From positions 3,162,001-3,226,000 of the forward strand of contig JAYJMM010000037.1 of assembly GCA_037349105.1 (NCBI GenBank): a DNA stretch of 64,000 nucleotides. Reading direction: 5' to 3'. This stretch comes from Limnomonas spitsbergensis (taxonomy: Eukaryota; Chlorophyta; Chlorophyceae; Chlamydomonadales). The notes beneath the pieces were generated by a model, which worked only from the letters and a program-made list of their open reading frames with translations, was not told where the DNA came from and ran no database searches. This document shows, piece by piece, positions 23,892 to 36,089 of the stretch. Position numbers and translations under genes: made by a program. Position 1 is the stretch's first letter. The number at the start of each line of letters is the position of its first letter.

Positions 23892-24030
23892 CCATTGAGC
23901 TGCATCTGATGCTCTTCCATCACATTCTCCGGGGTGATCAGTTCCCATACATCGAATAACACAGCATAAGCCAAGGCCTCATCTGATGGATCTGCATGGA
24001 TGGGTACATAGGACCCCCTGATAGGACTAC
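23892..24030 (-). pseudogene. Z exon, minus copy
   Basis: The minus strand reads SYVPIHADPSDEALAYAVLF and then PENVMEEHQMQLN, ending at a possible donor 'gtcaga'. It is homologous in frame to 40,650-40,884 on the plus strand. I recognise no family. The protein-level conservation between inverted copies argues for coding ancestry. Confidence 0.4.
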
Positions 24031-24314
24031 GTAATGACAGTCAGAATGGCCCCCTCAGACAGCATATGCACCAATTTGTACAGCCAGCATGTGTCCGATA
24101 CTCCTTGAACCAATTTCCTTGGGATATGGATGAATCTGTGATTCCAAACTAGGGTCAGGATAGGACTAGGGCCAGAATTCCAGCAGTCCAGAAAACAGGA
24201 ACTATCAATACGTGATCATATTCACGGCTACTAGTCCACCGGGCCGTCCCGCCGCCGCCAAGTTTCCCAAGGCCTGATAATGGACTAAACTCCACGGGCT
24301 CCACCGATCTACGG

Positions 24315-24560
24315 CTTGTGGCCCAAGCAGCAAAGCTGGCTGTGCATGGGACATCTGGCCCAAGCAGCATGGCTGGCTGCGCATGGGATATCCGGCCCAA
24401 GCAGCATGGCTGGCTTTGCATGGGAATTCCGGCCCAAACAGCATGGCTGGCAGTGCATGGGACATCTGGCCCAAGCAGTAAGGCTGGATGTGCATGGGAC
24501 ATCCGGCACTTGCAGCATGGCTGGCTGTGCATGGAACATCTGGCCCAAGCAGCATGACTG
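24315..24560 (-). repeat. Minisatellite, 37-bp unit, about 6.6 copies
   Basis: Units contain 'cccaagcagcatggctggct' and 'gtgcatgggacatc'. This is the reverse complement of the 38,605-40,458 array. The sequence beside it (24,150-24,310) is also the reverse complement of 40,460-40,620, so both arrays occupy the same ancestral position. Confidence 0.9.
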
Positions 24561-25494
24561 TGTGGCCACAGGGCAATGTATACACACTTGTAGGGTTCAG
24601 TGTAAATTTTGAGTGCATCAGCTACACGTCAGCTAAATTCCGGAATAAGGCTACCAGGTTTTTGGTATAATGCAATATAAGAGTTAACATTTGTTATAAG
24701 CGGTATGGACTGTGTTCCGGTATTGGACCAATATGTTTCTACTCTTAGGAGTGCCTGTCATGGCATGTGTTGCTGGCAACATATCCGCTCTCTTGATTAC
24801 ACAAAGCCCCAAGCATCCACACTTCCCTGTCAGCGTCTAATGTGCTGTGAAGACCAAATCGTTCAAATCGTAAAGCCTTTTTGTTTAATCACTTGCTTGT
24901 CTTGCACAGGCGCAAGGATCGCAGTTTTTGGCGAATGGGACCCAACATAAAACAGTACGTCTGTGCCCTAGATCCGCATCAGGAGCCAGAGAAATGTGCA
25001 ATGAATGTCTGATTAGACTGTGTACCGCGTATTGCATCAATATGCTTCTACTGGCAGGAGTCCTGTCATGGTATGTGCTGATGGCAACATATCTATCCGC
25101 CCTCCTAATAATACAAAGCCCCAAGCATCCACATTTCCCTGTCAGCGACTTATGTACTGTGAATAATTGGTCGTTCAAATCATAAAAGCCTTTTTTGTCA
25201 AATCCCTTGCTAGTCTTGCACAGGCGCAAGGATCACAGTTAAATTTACAAAAGGGCCCCAACGTTAAACGTCATGTTCACGCCCCCCTTCCTGATGTCAC
25301 ACTGAACGCAAAATCTACCGCCTCATCCAGCTCACCCTGGCATCCATCCGTGGCATGCTGCCTCTGCTGCCTCTGGAATCACGTCCCTGGGGGCAGGACC
25401 TGCAAGAGTTGAGGTTTGGGGTTCAGGATTCAGGGCAGGGTTTGAGTCCAGGATGCATGTTCAAATACCGGGGATCAACCAGTTGATTTTACAG

Positions 25495-25583
25495 TCCTGA
25501 CATGACATGCCCAGTCGCCACAACTGGCCACTATGAATTCAGCACTGAAAATGGATCTGCGGCCTCTGGGGCCCAAGCAGCAG
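25495..25583 (+). CDS. P exon, copy 2 (intact frame)
   Basis: An 89-nt exon-like segment with strong acceptor (ttttacag) and donor (gtatgt). Read in the second frame it starts PDMTCPVATTGHYEFSTENG and ends with AASGAQAA. The copy at 47,333-47,245 has the same length, frame and most residues (PEITYPVATNGFDEFRAENG). Equal length, frame and splice edges in two inverted copies support a real exon of an unidentified gene. Neighbouring exons were not found. Confidence 0.4.
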
Positions 25584-25849
25584 GTATGTCAATGTGGTGG
25601 GAGACGAAAAACACAGGCTCGGTCAGGGAGGATGGGTCTCAGGGCATGGGCATTGCCGGAAACGATTTCGCCCAATTGAATACAGACTGAGGAGGGCCTT
25701 GCTGTTAAATGTGCCAGCCACACTTCATGAATCATTTGTGATGGCCAGAGATCTCCGGTGATGGCAGTTACACCCACAGACCCCATACACAACTCTCTCG
25801 AAGCAGGGCGGGTCAAGGCTGGCTGTAGCAGCCCAACAGAGTTCCCACC

Positions 25850-26340
25850 TTCTGCAGGGGCTTAGCCAAAGAGGAAGGCGGCTGTGAGAGGAAAGGCAGA
25901 GCTGGTCTTTCAGATCTATGGACTGAAAGAGGAGATCCAAGTGTGATACAAAGATGATCCAGAAAAATAAACAGGAGGTTCAAGAGCAAAGGTGATAGAT
26001 AAAGAGGAGGCCCAGAAGGGTAAAAAGAATATCCAAGAGACACCATGCAATTAAAGAGAGAGGCAGAATAGGAAGAACAGTTCCAGACAAAACAATTAGG
26101 GGATTTGATGAGCTTAAAACCGGAGATTTCCTCCCTACGGCATTTGGGCAGCGCCAAGGAGATCACAGGATTGGAAGGCCGAATGAGGTCATGCCCTGTC
26201 AATAATTCAGACGCCTGAGCTGATTGACCTTACACCCGTTTGCTCCATTGGCTCAGCTGCCTGACTTGGTGTCAAAGATGCATGCATCATTGAGGAATGC
26301 CAACACCTGGGCCCTGTACTAGTTCAGGGTGAAGGGTACA
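25850..26340 (+). pseudogene. EEIQ-family exon remnant
   Basis: Purine-rich stretch with 'gaggagatccaa', 'gatgatccagaa' and 'gaggaggcccag' codons, then 'cttaaaaccggagatttcct' and 'cctgagctgattgacct', which line up with the minus copy at 4,263-4,700. Indels break the frame. Confidence 0.4.
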
Positions 26341-26502
26341 GGGTTTAGGGTGAACAGCTCCTACGGTCAGGACTCTCAGCAGCATGGCTGTGCTGTGTGA
26401 CCCACAGTAGTTATTTAAGCGCGCCAAACCGCTCGTTGGGGGCTGCTGGAAGGCCAACATTAAGCTGATAATGAATTTATGACCAACCTAGACTGGCCGG
26501 AG

Positions 26503-26700
26503 CCAGGGTTACACAGTACGGCCGTATTGGCGAAAAACCCCGTACCGTATCCGTACCGTACCGTACCGTTTGGCCGTACCGTACTGCTCGGAACTACCGT
26601 ATTGACCATTTTCTGACTAGCCCATCCAAAATTCCCGTACCGTACCGTAACCGTACCGTACCGTATGACCGTGCCGTATTTCCGTACCGGGTTACCCTGG
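26503..26700. mobile_element. 198-bp inverted-repeat element rich in CCGTA
   Basis: The termini 'ccagggttacacagtacgg' and 'ccgtaccgggttaccctgg' are inverted repeats matching at 16 of 19 positions. The six bases 'ccggag' occur immediately outside both ends (26,497-26,502 and 26,701-26,706), as expected of a target-site duplication. The interior is largely CCGTA and TACCGTA iterations. It has no coding capacity, and a 6-bp duplication does not identify a superfamily. Confidence 0.7.
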
Positions 26701-26787
26701 CCGGAGCCCAGCTGTCCAAGCGTTAGGGCAAGCTGCCCCCCACGGTCATAGGCCATGATTTAGCTGGAGCGCACACTGCTAAAACAC

Positions 26788-27330
26788 CTGCCCAATGATG
26801 GCTTTCTCAATCAGGGGATGTTCATCCGGTTATGAGTGGTGCACGGCCTCTCAGGGGAGTTTGAAGGCCTCTTTGAAGAAGCCAAGAATGGCATGCCCGG
26901 ACAAGTCTCCAGTGCCGGCATAGTCGCTGATGGTCAGTGCCTATGTGGCAGGAGTGACGGGACAAACAAATACCTGTGTTTTACATGGAAAGCTTGACTA
27001 CTCATGACCAGCAGCTCATGCATCCATCCCATGTCGTTGTGCAGGACAGTGCTGTGTGGCCGCTGAGCCACTCCTTTATGACAAAATGCCGATACATATA
27101 TACCACGAATTAATCCATACCTTGCATTCCCCTCAAGGCTCCGGGGCAGCCCCAAGGCATGCCAGGCCTTAGGGACCTCATGCACAAAGGGTCCAACCAC
27201 ATTCTCCTCCAAGAAACCAGGATGCCATCACTCTCCTCCTCACCTATCCATCTGCAGCATCCTGCCACCATAGGGCTCATGCAGGCTGTTTGGTGACTGT
27301 CTGTCCTTCATGCCGGCCTCCTCCTTGTGC
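26788..27330 (-). pseudogene. T-family exon cluster, copy 2 (minus, broken)
   Basis: The 3' exon (26,940 to 26,788) begins ALTISDYAGTGDLSGHAILG and ends LIEKAIIGQ before a donor 'gtgttt'. It has two in-frame stops and is 9 nt shorter than copy 0. Upstream, an open stretch reads ENVVGPFVHEVPKAWHALGL and continues to HSTVLHNDMGWMHELL. A further part near 27,330-27,250 reads HKEEAGMKDRQSPNSLHEPY. Order and strand equal the 8.8- and 45.8-kb clusters. Function unknown. Confidence 0.45.
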
Positions 27331-27692
27331 ATCTGCGCCGGTTCAGAAGCACATATTTTGCATGGACTTTGCAAGGTGTGAGGCCGGCCGCCCAACCCAA
27401 GAAACCTGAGACGCTAACACAAAAACAAAAGCCCGGTTGCGCATGGGGCCCTCGTCCTCTTTTGAGAAATCACATGGGAGTCGCTAGGTCGCCCCCCATC
27501 CCTATGTCCTACAGACGATTCACACCTTGATCCATCCCCCCAGCCCCCGACCCGTCGCCGTATTCTGCATTAGTCGAAAATTCGAAATGATTGTCCGGAG
27601 TTTGCTGGATATTTGCGCTCATCAGGAGTCAAAACTTAAGGAAGGAAGCCACTCGACGAATCACGATCACATCTTTGGGAATCCGTAACCCA

Positions 27693-30600
27693 ATGAGCAG
27701 CCTGCGTACGCTTGAAAATCGTCTATCTCGGGGTGACGTCACTTTAAGCTTCTCCGATGGACGCTCCGTCAAGGCACATCGATTTTTGCTTGAGATGGGC
27801 TCTCAAGTTCTTGAAGGCTTCCTGCCGGAAGCCAGATCGGAACACGACGATCCAGCTCGGAAGAGGCACGCTAGCCAAGCTGCGGTTGATGCAGCATCCT
27901 CTACCGTGTCAGTAAGTGAACCAAGTATAAACTGCTCGATATCTCTGTGTCGACAAGTGATACATCAAGTGGATCAATATCCATTTGCATCTATGGTCCC
28001 ATCATGAGGAGACTGTCATACCCACCACCGTGCGCCCACCCGCCCATGTACCAGTATGGTACTGGTAGCCCATAAAAGCATCCAAACCCAGGCGCAATTT
28101 TCATTCACCTCCACTTATTGGAAGGGTTCTTTGCTCCACATGCGACATTTGACAGTGCAAACAGTAGCTCATCATTACGGTATATGTTCCTGACTGGCGG
28201 AGTGAAACCGGAGGATTGTTATTTCCACCACTCTCAATTTGCACTTTGGGGTCAACCCCCTAGCCTGAGTGACACCCCTCCCTACACTGACCGCCCACCT
28301 GGGCCACTTGTTTTTTAATACCAGATTTGGAAAGCTCTCATCGAGCTCTACGACTTTTGAGGGTGCATAACTTCACATATTGCCCCCCCTTCGCTGACCG
28401 TTGCTACCCAAATTGTTCTGTCTACCACAGGTCGATGGATGCTTGGAGGACTGGATGGAAGTGCTCAGGTTGTTGTACAACGGAGGTAACCTTGGTTAAT
28501 GGGCTGTGTGTCAATCACAACATGCCCAATCATCAGCAGCGTCTAATACGCACTAGCGGCTATTTGACTGTGTGTCTTGCCGCAGCCTAGGATTTCGAAT
28601 AATGAGTGTCTAATACCAACAGCACATGTGTATCTTGCAGTGATCAAAGGGGGATCATTCACAGTGACCCCGGCCATCGCCTTTCGGATTCTGCCTATCG
28701 CGCACCAGTACGACATGCCGGACGTGCTGGAGCTTTGTTCAAGTGCCTTTGATGCAGCCAAGCCTCAGTTCTGGCCCTCACCTCCTACACCTACGCAATC
28801 ATCGGCATCAGCTACGAGCTCAGCCACTGGCCCAGATCTGTTTGAATGGCTCGCGCTGTCTGACTCCCTGCAGTACACGCCCATGATTAGGGCATGCCTG
28901 TCTCAGCTCTCTGAGGTGACAAAGCCAGCTGTCTCTCCCATTCTGGGTGCTCTGTACAACCCTGTCCAGAGGGGCCTACTGCATGGACTCCGTCAGGAAA
29001 CATGTCTGGAGGTCATTAATGTGTTGTCAGGCCTGCCGTTTGGGTTCAAGGTGAGAGTGTATGCAATGCTGTCTGAGAGAGAGATTGTTTTGAATTCCTA
29101 TACTATGCCTGTCACATCCATATGGTTCTTTCCATTTAAAAACAGCTTTGATATGATGCAAAAACAAGATTAATATTTGCAATGCGCATTCCCTTTTGCC
29201 ATGGCTCTCCTCATCACCTCTATAAATACTGCCAGGGCGCGTAGCATGACATTTATTTATTTACGTTTACATTGCCCCACATCAACAGGGATCATGTGTT
29301 CCTCGGACCAGCCAGCCCCCATCAGTGAAGTGGGCAGTAGTGGCGGATGTGAGTAAAGAGGGGTGATAGTGCGGATGTGTTGGTTTGCATTGCCTCAACA
29401 ATGAGATCACCTGTGAGGTTATTTATTTCGAGGGAATGACTGCCTTGAGCTCAGCCTTACCTGTGTTTTCCATCCCCAGGGTGATGGCCTTGTTGAAGAT
29501 TGGGTTGGAACTAAGGCACCCTCAAAGAGCTGTCTGTGGAACTCCCAGCTGGTGTTCGATGTTTTCCACTAGGGCCAAGTGTATCTCCAAATGTGGGATA
29601 TTGATAGTCAGAGGATGGCAGGTCGCATACCAATGGGAGCTGGGGTCTCTTCGCATGACCTTGATATTAATGCCAATGGACTGGCATTGGCTATCAATCA
29701 CATTGATGAAACCTGCAATATCTTGGACCTGGCCAGCTGTCAGCTCCGAGGTGCATTTGAGCCAGAGGGAGCAGGATACATGTGTCGCCCCACTTGGCAC
29801 AGTGTCAACTGTGTCGCCCCACTTGGCACAGTGTCAACTGTGTCGCCCCACTTGGCACAGTGTCAACTGTGTCGCCCCACTTGGCACAGTGTCAACTGTG
29901 TCGCCCCACTTGGCACAGTGTCAACTGTGTCGCCCCACTTGGCACAGTGTCGACTGTGTCGCCCCACTTGGCACAGTGTCAACTGTGTCGCCCCACTTGG
30001 CACAGTGTCAACTGTGTCGCCCCACTTGGCACAGTGTCAACTGTGTCGCCCCACTTGGCACAGTGTCAACTGTGTCGCCCCACTTGGCACAGTGTCAACT
30101 GTGTCGCCCCACTTGGCACAGTGTCAACTGTGTCGCCCCACTTGGCACAGTGTCGACTGTGTCGCCCCACTTGGCACAGTGTCGACTGTGTCGCCCCACT
30201 TGGCACAGTGTCGACTGTGTCGCCCCACTTGGCACAGTGTCGACTGTGTCGCCCCACTTGGCACAGTGTCGACTGTGTCGCCCCACTTGGCACAGTGTCG
30301 ACTGTGTCGCCCCACTTGGCACAGTGTCGACTGTGTCGCCCCACTTGGCACAGTGTCGACTGTGTCGCCCCACTTGGCACAGTGTCGACTGTGTCGCCCC
30401 ACTTGGCACAGTGTCAACTGTGTCGCCCCACTTGGCACAGTGTCAACTGTGTCGCCCCACTTGGCACAGTGTCAACTGTGTCGCCCCACTTGGCACAGTG
30501 TCAACTGTGTCGCCCCACTTGGCACAGTGTCAACTGTGTCGCCCCACTTGGCACAGTGTCAACTGTGTCGCCCCACTTGGCACAGTGTCAACTGTGTCGC

Positions 30601-33600
30601 CCCACTTGGCACAGTGTCAACTGTGTCGCCCCACTTGGCACAGTGTCAACTGTGTCGCCCCACTTGGCACAGTGTCGACTGTGTCGCCCCACTTGGCACA
30701 GTGTCGACTGTGTCGCCCCACTTGGCACAGTGTCGACTGTGTCGCCCCACTTGGCACAGTGTCGACTGTGTCGCCCCACTTGGCACAGTGTCGACTGTGT
30801 CGCCCCACTTGGCACAGTGTCGACTGTGTCGCCCCACTTGGCACAGTGTCGACTGTGTCGCCCCACTTGGCACAGTGTCGACTGTGTCGCCCCACTTGGC
30901 ACAGTGTCGACTGTGTCGCCCCACTTGGCACAGTGTCGACTGTGTCGCCCCACTTGGCACAGTGTCGACTGTGTCGCCCCACTTGGCACAGTGTCGACTG
31001 TGTCGCCCCACTTGGCACAGTGTCGACTGTGTCGCCCCACTTGGCACAGTGTCAACTGTGTCGCCCCACTTGGCACAGTGTCAACTGTGTCGCCCCACTT
31101 GGCACAGTGTCAACTGTGTCGCCCCACTTGGCACAGTGTCAACTGTGTCGCCCCACTTGGCACAGTGTCAACTGTGTCGCCCCACTTGGCACAGTGTCAA
31201 CTGTGTCGCCCCACTTGGCACAGTGTCAACTGTGTCGCCCCACTTGGCACGGTGTCAACTGTGTCGCCCCACTTGGCACGGTATCAACTGTGTCGCCCCA
31301 CTTGGCACAGTGTCAACTGTGTCGCCCCACTTGGCACAGTGTCAACTGTGTCGCCCCACTTGGCACAGTGTCGACTGTGTCGCCCCACTTGGCACAGTGT
31401 CGACTGTGTCGCCCCACTTGGCACAGTGTCGACTGTGTCGCCCCACTTGGCACAGTGTCCACTGTGTCGCCCCACTTGGCACAGTGTCCACTGTGTCGCC
31501 CCACTTGGCACAGTGTCAACTGTGTCGCCCCACTTGGCACAGTGTCGACTGTGTCGCCCCACTTGGCACAGTGTCGACTTTGTCGCCCCACTTGGCACAG
31601 TGTCAACTGTGTCGCCCCACTTGGCACAGTGTCAACTGTGTCGCCCCACTTGGCACAGTGTCGACTGTGTCGCCCCACTTGGCACAGTGTCGACTGTGTC
31701 GCCCCACTTGGCACAGTGTCGACTGTGTCGCCCCACTTGGCACAGTGTCGACTGTGTCGCCCCACTTGGCACAGTGTCGACTGTGTCGCCCCACTTGGCA
31801 CAGTGTCAACTGTGTCGCCCCACTTGGCACAGTGTCGACTGTGTCGCCCCACTTGGCACAGTGTCGACTGTGTCGCCCCACTTGGCACAGTGTCGACTGT
31901 GTCGCCCCACTTGGCACAGTGTCGACTGTGTCGCCCCACTTGGCACAGTGTCGACTGTGTCGCCCCACTTGGCACAGTGTCGACTGTGTCGCCCCACTTG
32001 GCACAGTGTCAACTGTGTCGCCCCACTTGGCACAGTGTCAACTGTGTCGCCCCACTTGGCACAGTGTCAACTGTGTCGCCCCACTTGGCACAGTGTCAAC
32101 TGTGTCGCCCCACTTGGCACAGTGTCAACTGTGTCGCCCCACTTGGCACAGTGTCAACTGTGTCGCCCCACTTGGCACAGTGTCAACTGTGTCGCCCCAC
32201 TTGGCACGGTGTCAACTGTGTCGCCCCACTTGGCACAGTGTCAACTGTGTCGCCCCACTTGGCACAGTGTCAACTGTGTCGCCCCACTTGGCACAGTGTC
32301 GACTGTGTCGCCCCACTTGGCACAGTGTCGACTGTGTCGCCCCACTTGGCACAGTGTCGACTGTGTCGCCCCACTTGGCACAGTGTCGACTGTGTCGCCC
32401 CACTTGGCACAGTGTCGACTGTGTCGCCCCACTTGGCACAGTGTCAACTGTGTCGCCCCACTTGGCACAGTGTCAACTGTGTCGCCCCACTTGGCACAGT
32501 GTCGACTTTGTCGCCCCACTTGGCACAGTGTCAACTGTGTCGCCCCACTTGGCACAATGTCAACTGTGTCGCCCCACTTGGCACAGTGTCGACTGTGTCG
32601 CCCCACTTGGCACAGTGTCGACTGTGTCGCCCCACTTGGCACAGTGTCGACTGTGTCGCCCCACTTGGCACAGTGTCAACTGTGTCGCCCCACTTGGCAC
32701 AGTGTCAACTGTGTCGCCCCACTTGGCACAGTGTCGACTGTGTCGCCCCACTTGGCACAGTGTCGACTTTGTCGCCCCACTTGGCACAGTGTCAACTGTG
32801 TCGCCCCACTTGGCACAGTGTCGACTGTGTCGCCCCACTTGGCACAGTGTCGACTGTGTCGCCCCACTTGGCACAGTGTCGACTGTGTCGCCTCACTTGG
32901 CACAGTGTCGACTGTGTCGCCCCACTTGGCACAGTGTCAACTGTGTCGCCCCACTTGGCACAGTGTCGACTGTGTCGCCCCACTTGGCACAGTGTCGACT
33001 GTGTCGCCCCACTTGGCACAGTGTCAACTGTGTCGCCCCACTTGGCACAGTGTCGACTGTGTCGCCCCACTTGGCACAGTGTCAACTGTGTCGCCCCACT
33101 TGGCACAGTGTCGACTGTGTCGCCCCACTTGGCACAGTGTCGACTGTGTCGCCCCACTTGGCACAGTGTCGACTGTGTCGCCCCACTTGGCACAGTGTCA
33201 ACTGTGTCGCCCCACTTGGCACAGTGTCAACTGTGTCGCCCCACTTGGCACAGTGTCAACTGTGTCGCCCCACTTGGCACAGTGTCAACTGTGTCGCCCC
33301 ACTTGGCACAGTGTCAACTGTGTCGCCCCACTTGGCACAGTGTCAACTGTGTCGCCCCACTTGGCACAGTGTCAACTGTGTCGCCCCACTTGGCACGGTG
33401 TCAACTGTGTCGCCCCACTTGGCACAGTGTCAACTGTGTCGCCCCACTTGGCACAGTGTCAACTGTGTCGCCCCACTTGGCACAGTGTCGACTGTGTCGC
33501 CCCACTTGGCACAGTGTCGACTGTGTCGCCCCACTTGGCACAGTGTCGATTGTGTCGCCCCACTTGGCACAGTGTCGACTGTGTCGCCCCACTTGGCACA

Positions 33601-36070
33601 GTGTCGACTGTGTCGCCCCACTTGGCACAGTGTCAACTGTGTCGCCCCACTTGGCACAGTGTCAACTGTGTCGCCCCACTTGGCACAGTGTCGACTTTGT
33701 CGCCCCACTTGGCACAGTGTCAACTGTGTCGCCCCACTTGGCACAATGTCAACTGTGTCGCCCCACTTGGCACAGTGTCGACTGTGTCGCCCCACTTGGC
33801 ACAGTGTCGACTGTGTCGCCCCACTTGGCACAGTGTCGACTGTGTCGCCCCACTTGGCACAGTGTCAACTGTGTCGCCCCACTTGGCACAGTGTCAACTG
33901 TGTCGCCCCACTTGGCACAGTGTCGACTGTGTCGCCCCACTTGGCACAGTGTCGACTTTGTCGCCCCACTTGGCACAGTGTCAACTGTGTCGCCCCACTT
34001 GGCACAGTGTCGACTGTGTCGCCCCACTTGGCACAGTGTCGACTGTGTCGCCCCACTTGGCACAGTGTCGACTGTGTCGCCTCACTTGGCACAGTGTCGA
34101 CTGTGTCGCCCCACTTGGCACAGTGTCAACTGTGTCGCCCCACTTGGCACAGTGTCGACTGTGTCGCCCCACTTGGCACAGTGTCGACTGTGTCGCCCCA
34201 CTTGGCACAGTGTCAACTGTGTCGCCCCACTTGGCACAGTGTCAACTGTGTCGCCCCACTTGGCACAGTGTCAACTGTGTCGCCCCACTTGGCACAGTGT
34301 CGACTGTGTCGCCCCACTTGGCACAGTGTCAACTGTGTCGCCCCACTTGGCACAGTGTCAACTGTGTCGCCCCACTTGGCACAGTGTCAACTGTGTCGCC
34401 CCACTTGGCACAGTGTCAACTGTGTCGCCCCACTTGGCACAGTGTCAACTGTGTCGCCCCACTTGGCACAGTGTCGACTGTGTCGCCCCACTTGGCACAG
34501 TGTCAACTGTGTCGCCCCACTTGGCACAGTGTCGACTGTGTCGCCCCACTTGGCACAGTGTCGACTGTGTCGCCCCACTTGGCACAGTGTCGACTGTGTC
34601 GCCCCACTTGGCACAGTGTCAACTGTGTCGCCCCACTTGGCACAGTGTCCACTGTGTCGCCCCACTTGGCACAGTGTCGACTGTGTCGCCCCACTTGGCA
34701 CAGTGTCGACTGTGTCGCCCCACTTGGCACAGTGTCGACTGTGTCGCCCCACTTGGCACAGTGTCGACTGTGTCGCCCCACTTGGCACAGTGTCGACTGT
34801 GTCGCCCCACTTGGCACAGTGTCGACTGTGTCGCCCCACTTGGCACAGTGTCGACTGTGTCGCCCCACTTGGCACAGTGTCGACTGTGTCGCCCCACTTG
34901 GCACAGTGTCGACTGTGTCGCCCCACTTGGCACAGTGTCGACTGTGTCGCCCCACTTGGCACAGTGTCGACTGTGTCGCCCCACTTGGCACAGTGTCGAC
35001 TGTGTCGCCCCACTTGGCACAGTGTCGACTGTGTCGCCCCACTTGGCACAGTGTCGACTGTGTCGCCCCACTTGGCACAGTGTCGACTGTGTCGCCCCAC
35101 TTGGCACAGTGTCGACTGTGTCGCCCCACTTGGCACAGTGTCGACTGTGTCGCCCCACTTGGCACAGTGTCGACTGTGTCGCCCCACTTGGCACAGTGTC
35201 GACTGTGTCGCCCCACTTGGCACAGTGTCGACTGTGTCGCCCCACTTGGCACAGTGTCGACTGTGTCGCCCCACTTGGCACAGTGTCAACTGTGTCGCCC
35301 CACTTGGCACAGTGTCAACTGTGTCGCCCCACTTGGCACAGTGTCAACTGTGTCGCCCCACTTGGCACAGTGTCAACTGTGTCGCCCCACTTGGCACAGT
35401 GTCAACTGTGTCGCCCCACTTGGCACAGTGTCAACTGTGTCGCCCCACTTGGCACAGTGTCAACTGTGTAGCTTATACCTCTGATAATGCTTACTTTGAT
35501 ATCAGCAGGTGGGACATTTCTAGGGATATGGAGGCTATGCCGAGCCTGAGAGGGCACAGCGGCATGGTCAATGATTGCCAATCCTCAAGGGAAACCAGCT
35601 TGATTATTTCGTGCTCCGACGATAAGACCGTACGATTGTGGGATACACGCTCGAGTGAATGTGTGCGCACCATGGAGGGACATCGAGGTGGAGTCTGCAG
35701 CGTTGGAATGGATTTCAGCTGCCGCACAGCCGTCAGCAGCTGTGTTCATGATAAGACCATCAGGGTGTGGGATCTTGGTACCGGCTTGTGCAAAGGCTTG
35801 GCGTTCGAGGTTCCATGTGATCCTGACTATACAACTCAGGTTGCCCTAGACGCTTCGGGGGCTACTGTGCTGGCCTCATTCTCAGAGGATCAGCGGCTAA
35901 GAACCTGGGACATCAGCAGGCAGGTGGCTTTGGATGACTACAAGGTTGAAGAGGGGCACAAACTGAGAACGTTCTGCCACGACCCTGGCCTGACAACTGT
36001 GTGCCTAATTACAGCAGCTCATGTGGAAGAGGAGGGCACATTCTCATCCAGCATCCTAGTGTGGCGCTAG
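27693..36070 (+). pseudogene. Gene B: BTB/POZ-WD40 paralogue with intragenic minisatellite
   Basis: Exons at 27,693-27,911; 28,431-28,485; 28,641-29,050; 29,289-29,348; 29,480-36,070, with splice positions and phases identical to gene A. The BTB half (DVTLSFSDGRSVKAHR) and helical part are open. In the WD40 exon a TAG at 29,570-29,572 replaces the GAG of gene A (H-E-G to H-stop-G). About 196 copies of a 29-bp unit (29,781-35,468) then interrupt blade 3. The reading frame after the array rejoins that before it, so the exon would be open from 29,573 to the end. After the array the gene continues with SRWDISRDMEAMPSLRGH and four more blades. Unless the TAG is a sequencing error or is bypassed, this copy makes only a truncated BTB-BACK product. 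Confidence 0.8.
29781..35468 (+). repeat. Intragenic minisatellite, 29-bp unit, about 196 copies
   Basis: The unit is 'tgtcgccccacttggcacag' plus nine bases 'tgtcaactg' or 'tgtcgactg'. The A/G choice in the last part forms long blocks. Rare variants (cacggtg, cacaatg, gactttg, cctcact) recur 1,189 bp apart, showing a 41-unit higher-order duplication. All three forward frames are open and encode the same 29-residue cycle (with CVAPLGTVSTVSPHL), and much of the reverse strand is open too. The unit is recognisably the gene's own codons for TWHxxNCVA, as in genes C and D (TWHGGNCVV, TWHGENCVA). Confidence 0.97.
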
Positions 36071-36089
36071 AGTGCTCCATGCCGACCAT

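Noticed and set aside
24155..24618. Overlapping reverse and forward ORFs near 24.2-24.6 kb
   Set aside because: Same 37-bp satellite in reverse orientation.
26520..26690. Telomere-like or simple-sequence origin for the CCGTA run
   Set aside because: The run is bounded by inverted ends and a direct 6-bp flank, so an inserted element explains it better.
29781..35468. CRISPR array
   Set aside because: Units are contiguous with no unique spacers and lie inside a eukaryotic-type gene. The other arrays also lack spacers.
29385..35484. ORFs of about 1,900-2,030 codons in the two other frames of the gene B array, and many reverse ORFs
   Set aside because: They are artefacts of a 29-bp unit that is open in all forward frames and mostly open in reverse. 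Only the frame that links to WD40 sequence on both sides has meaning.
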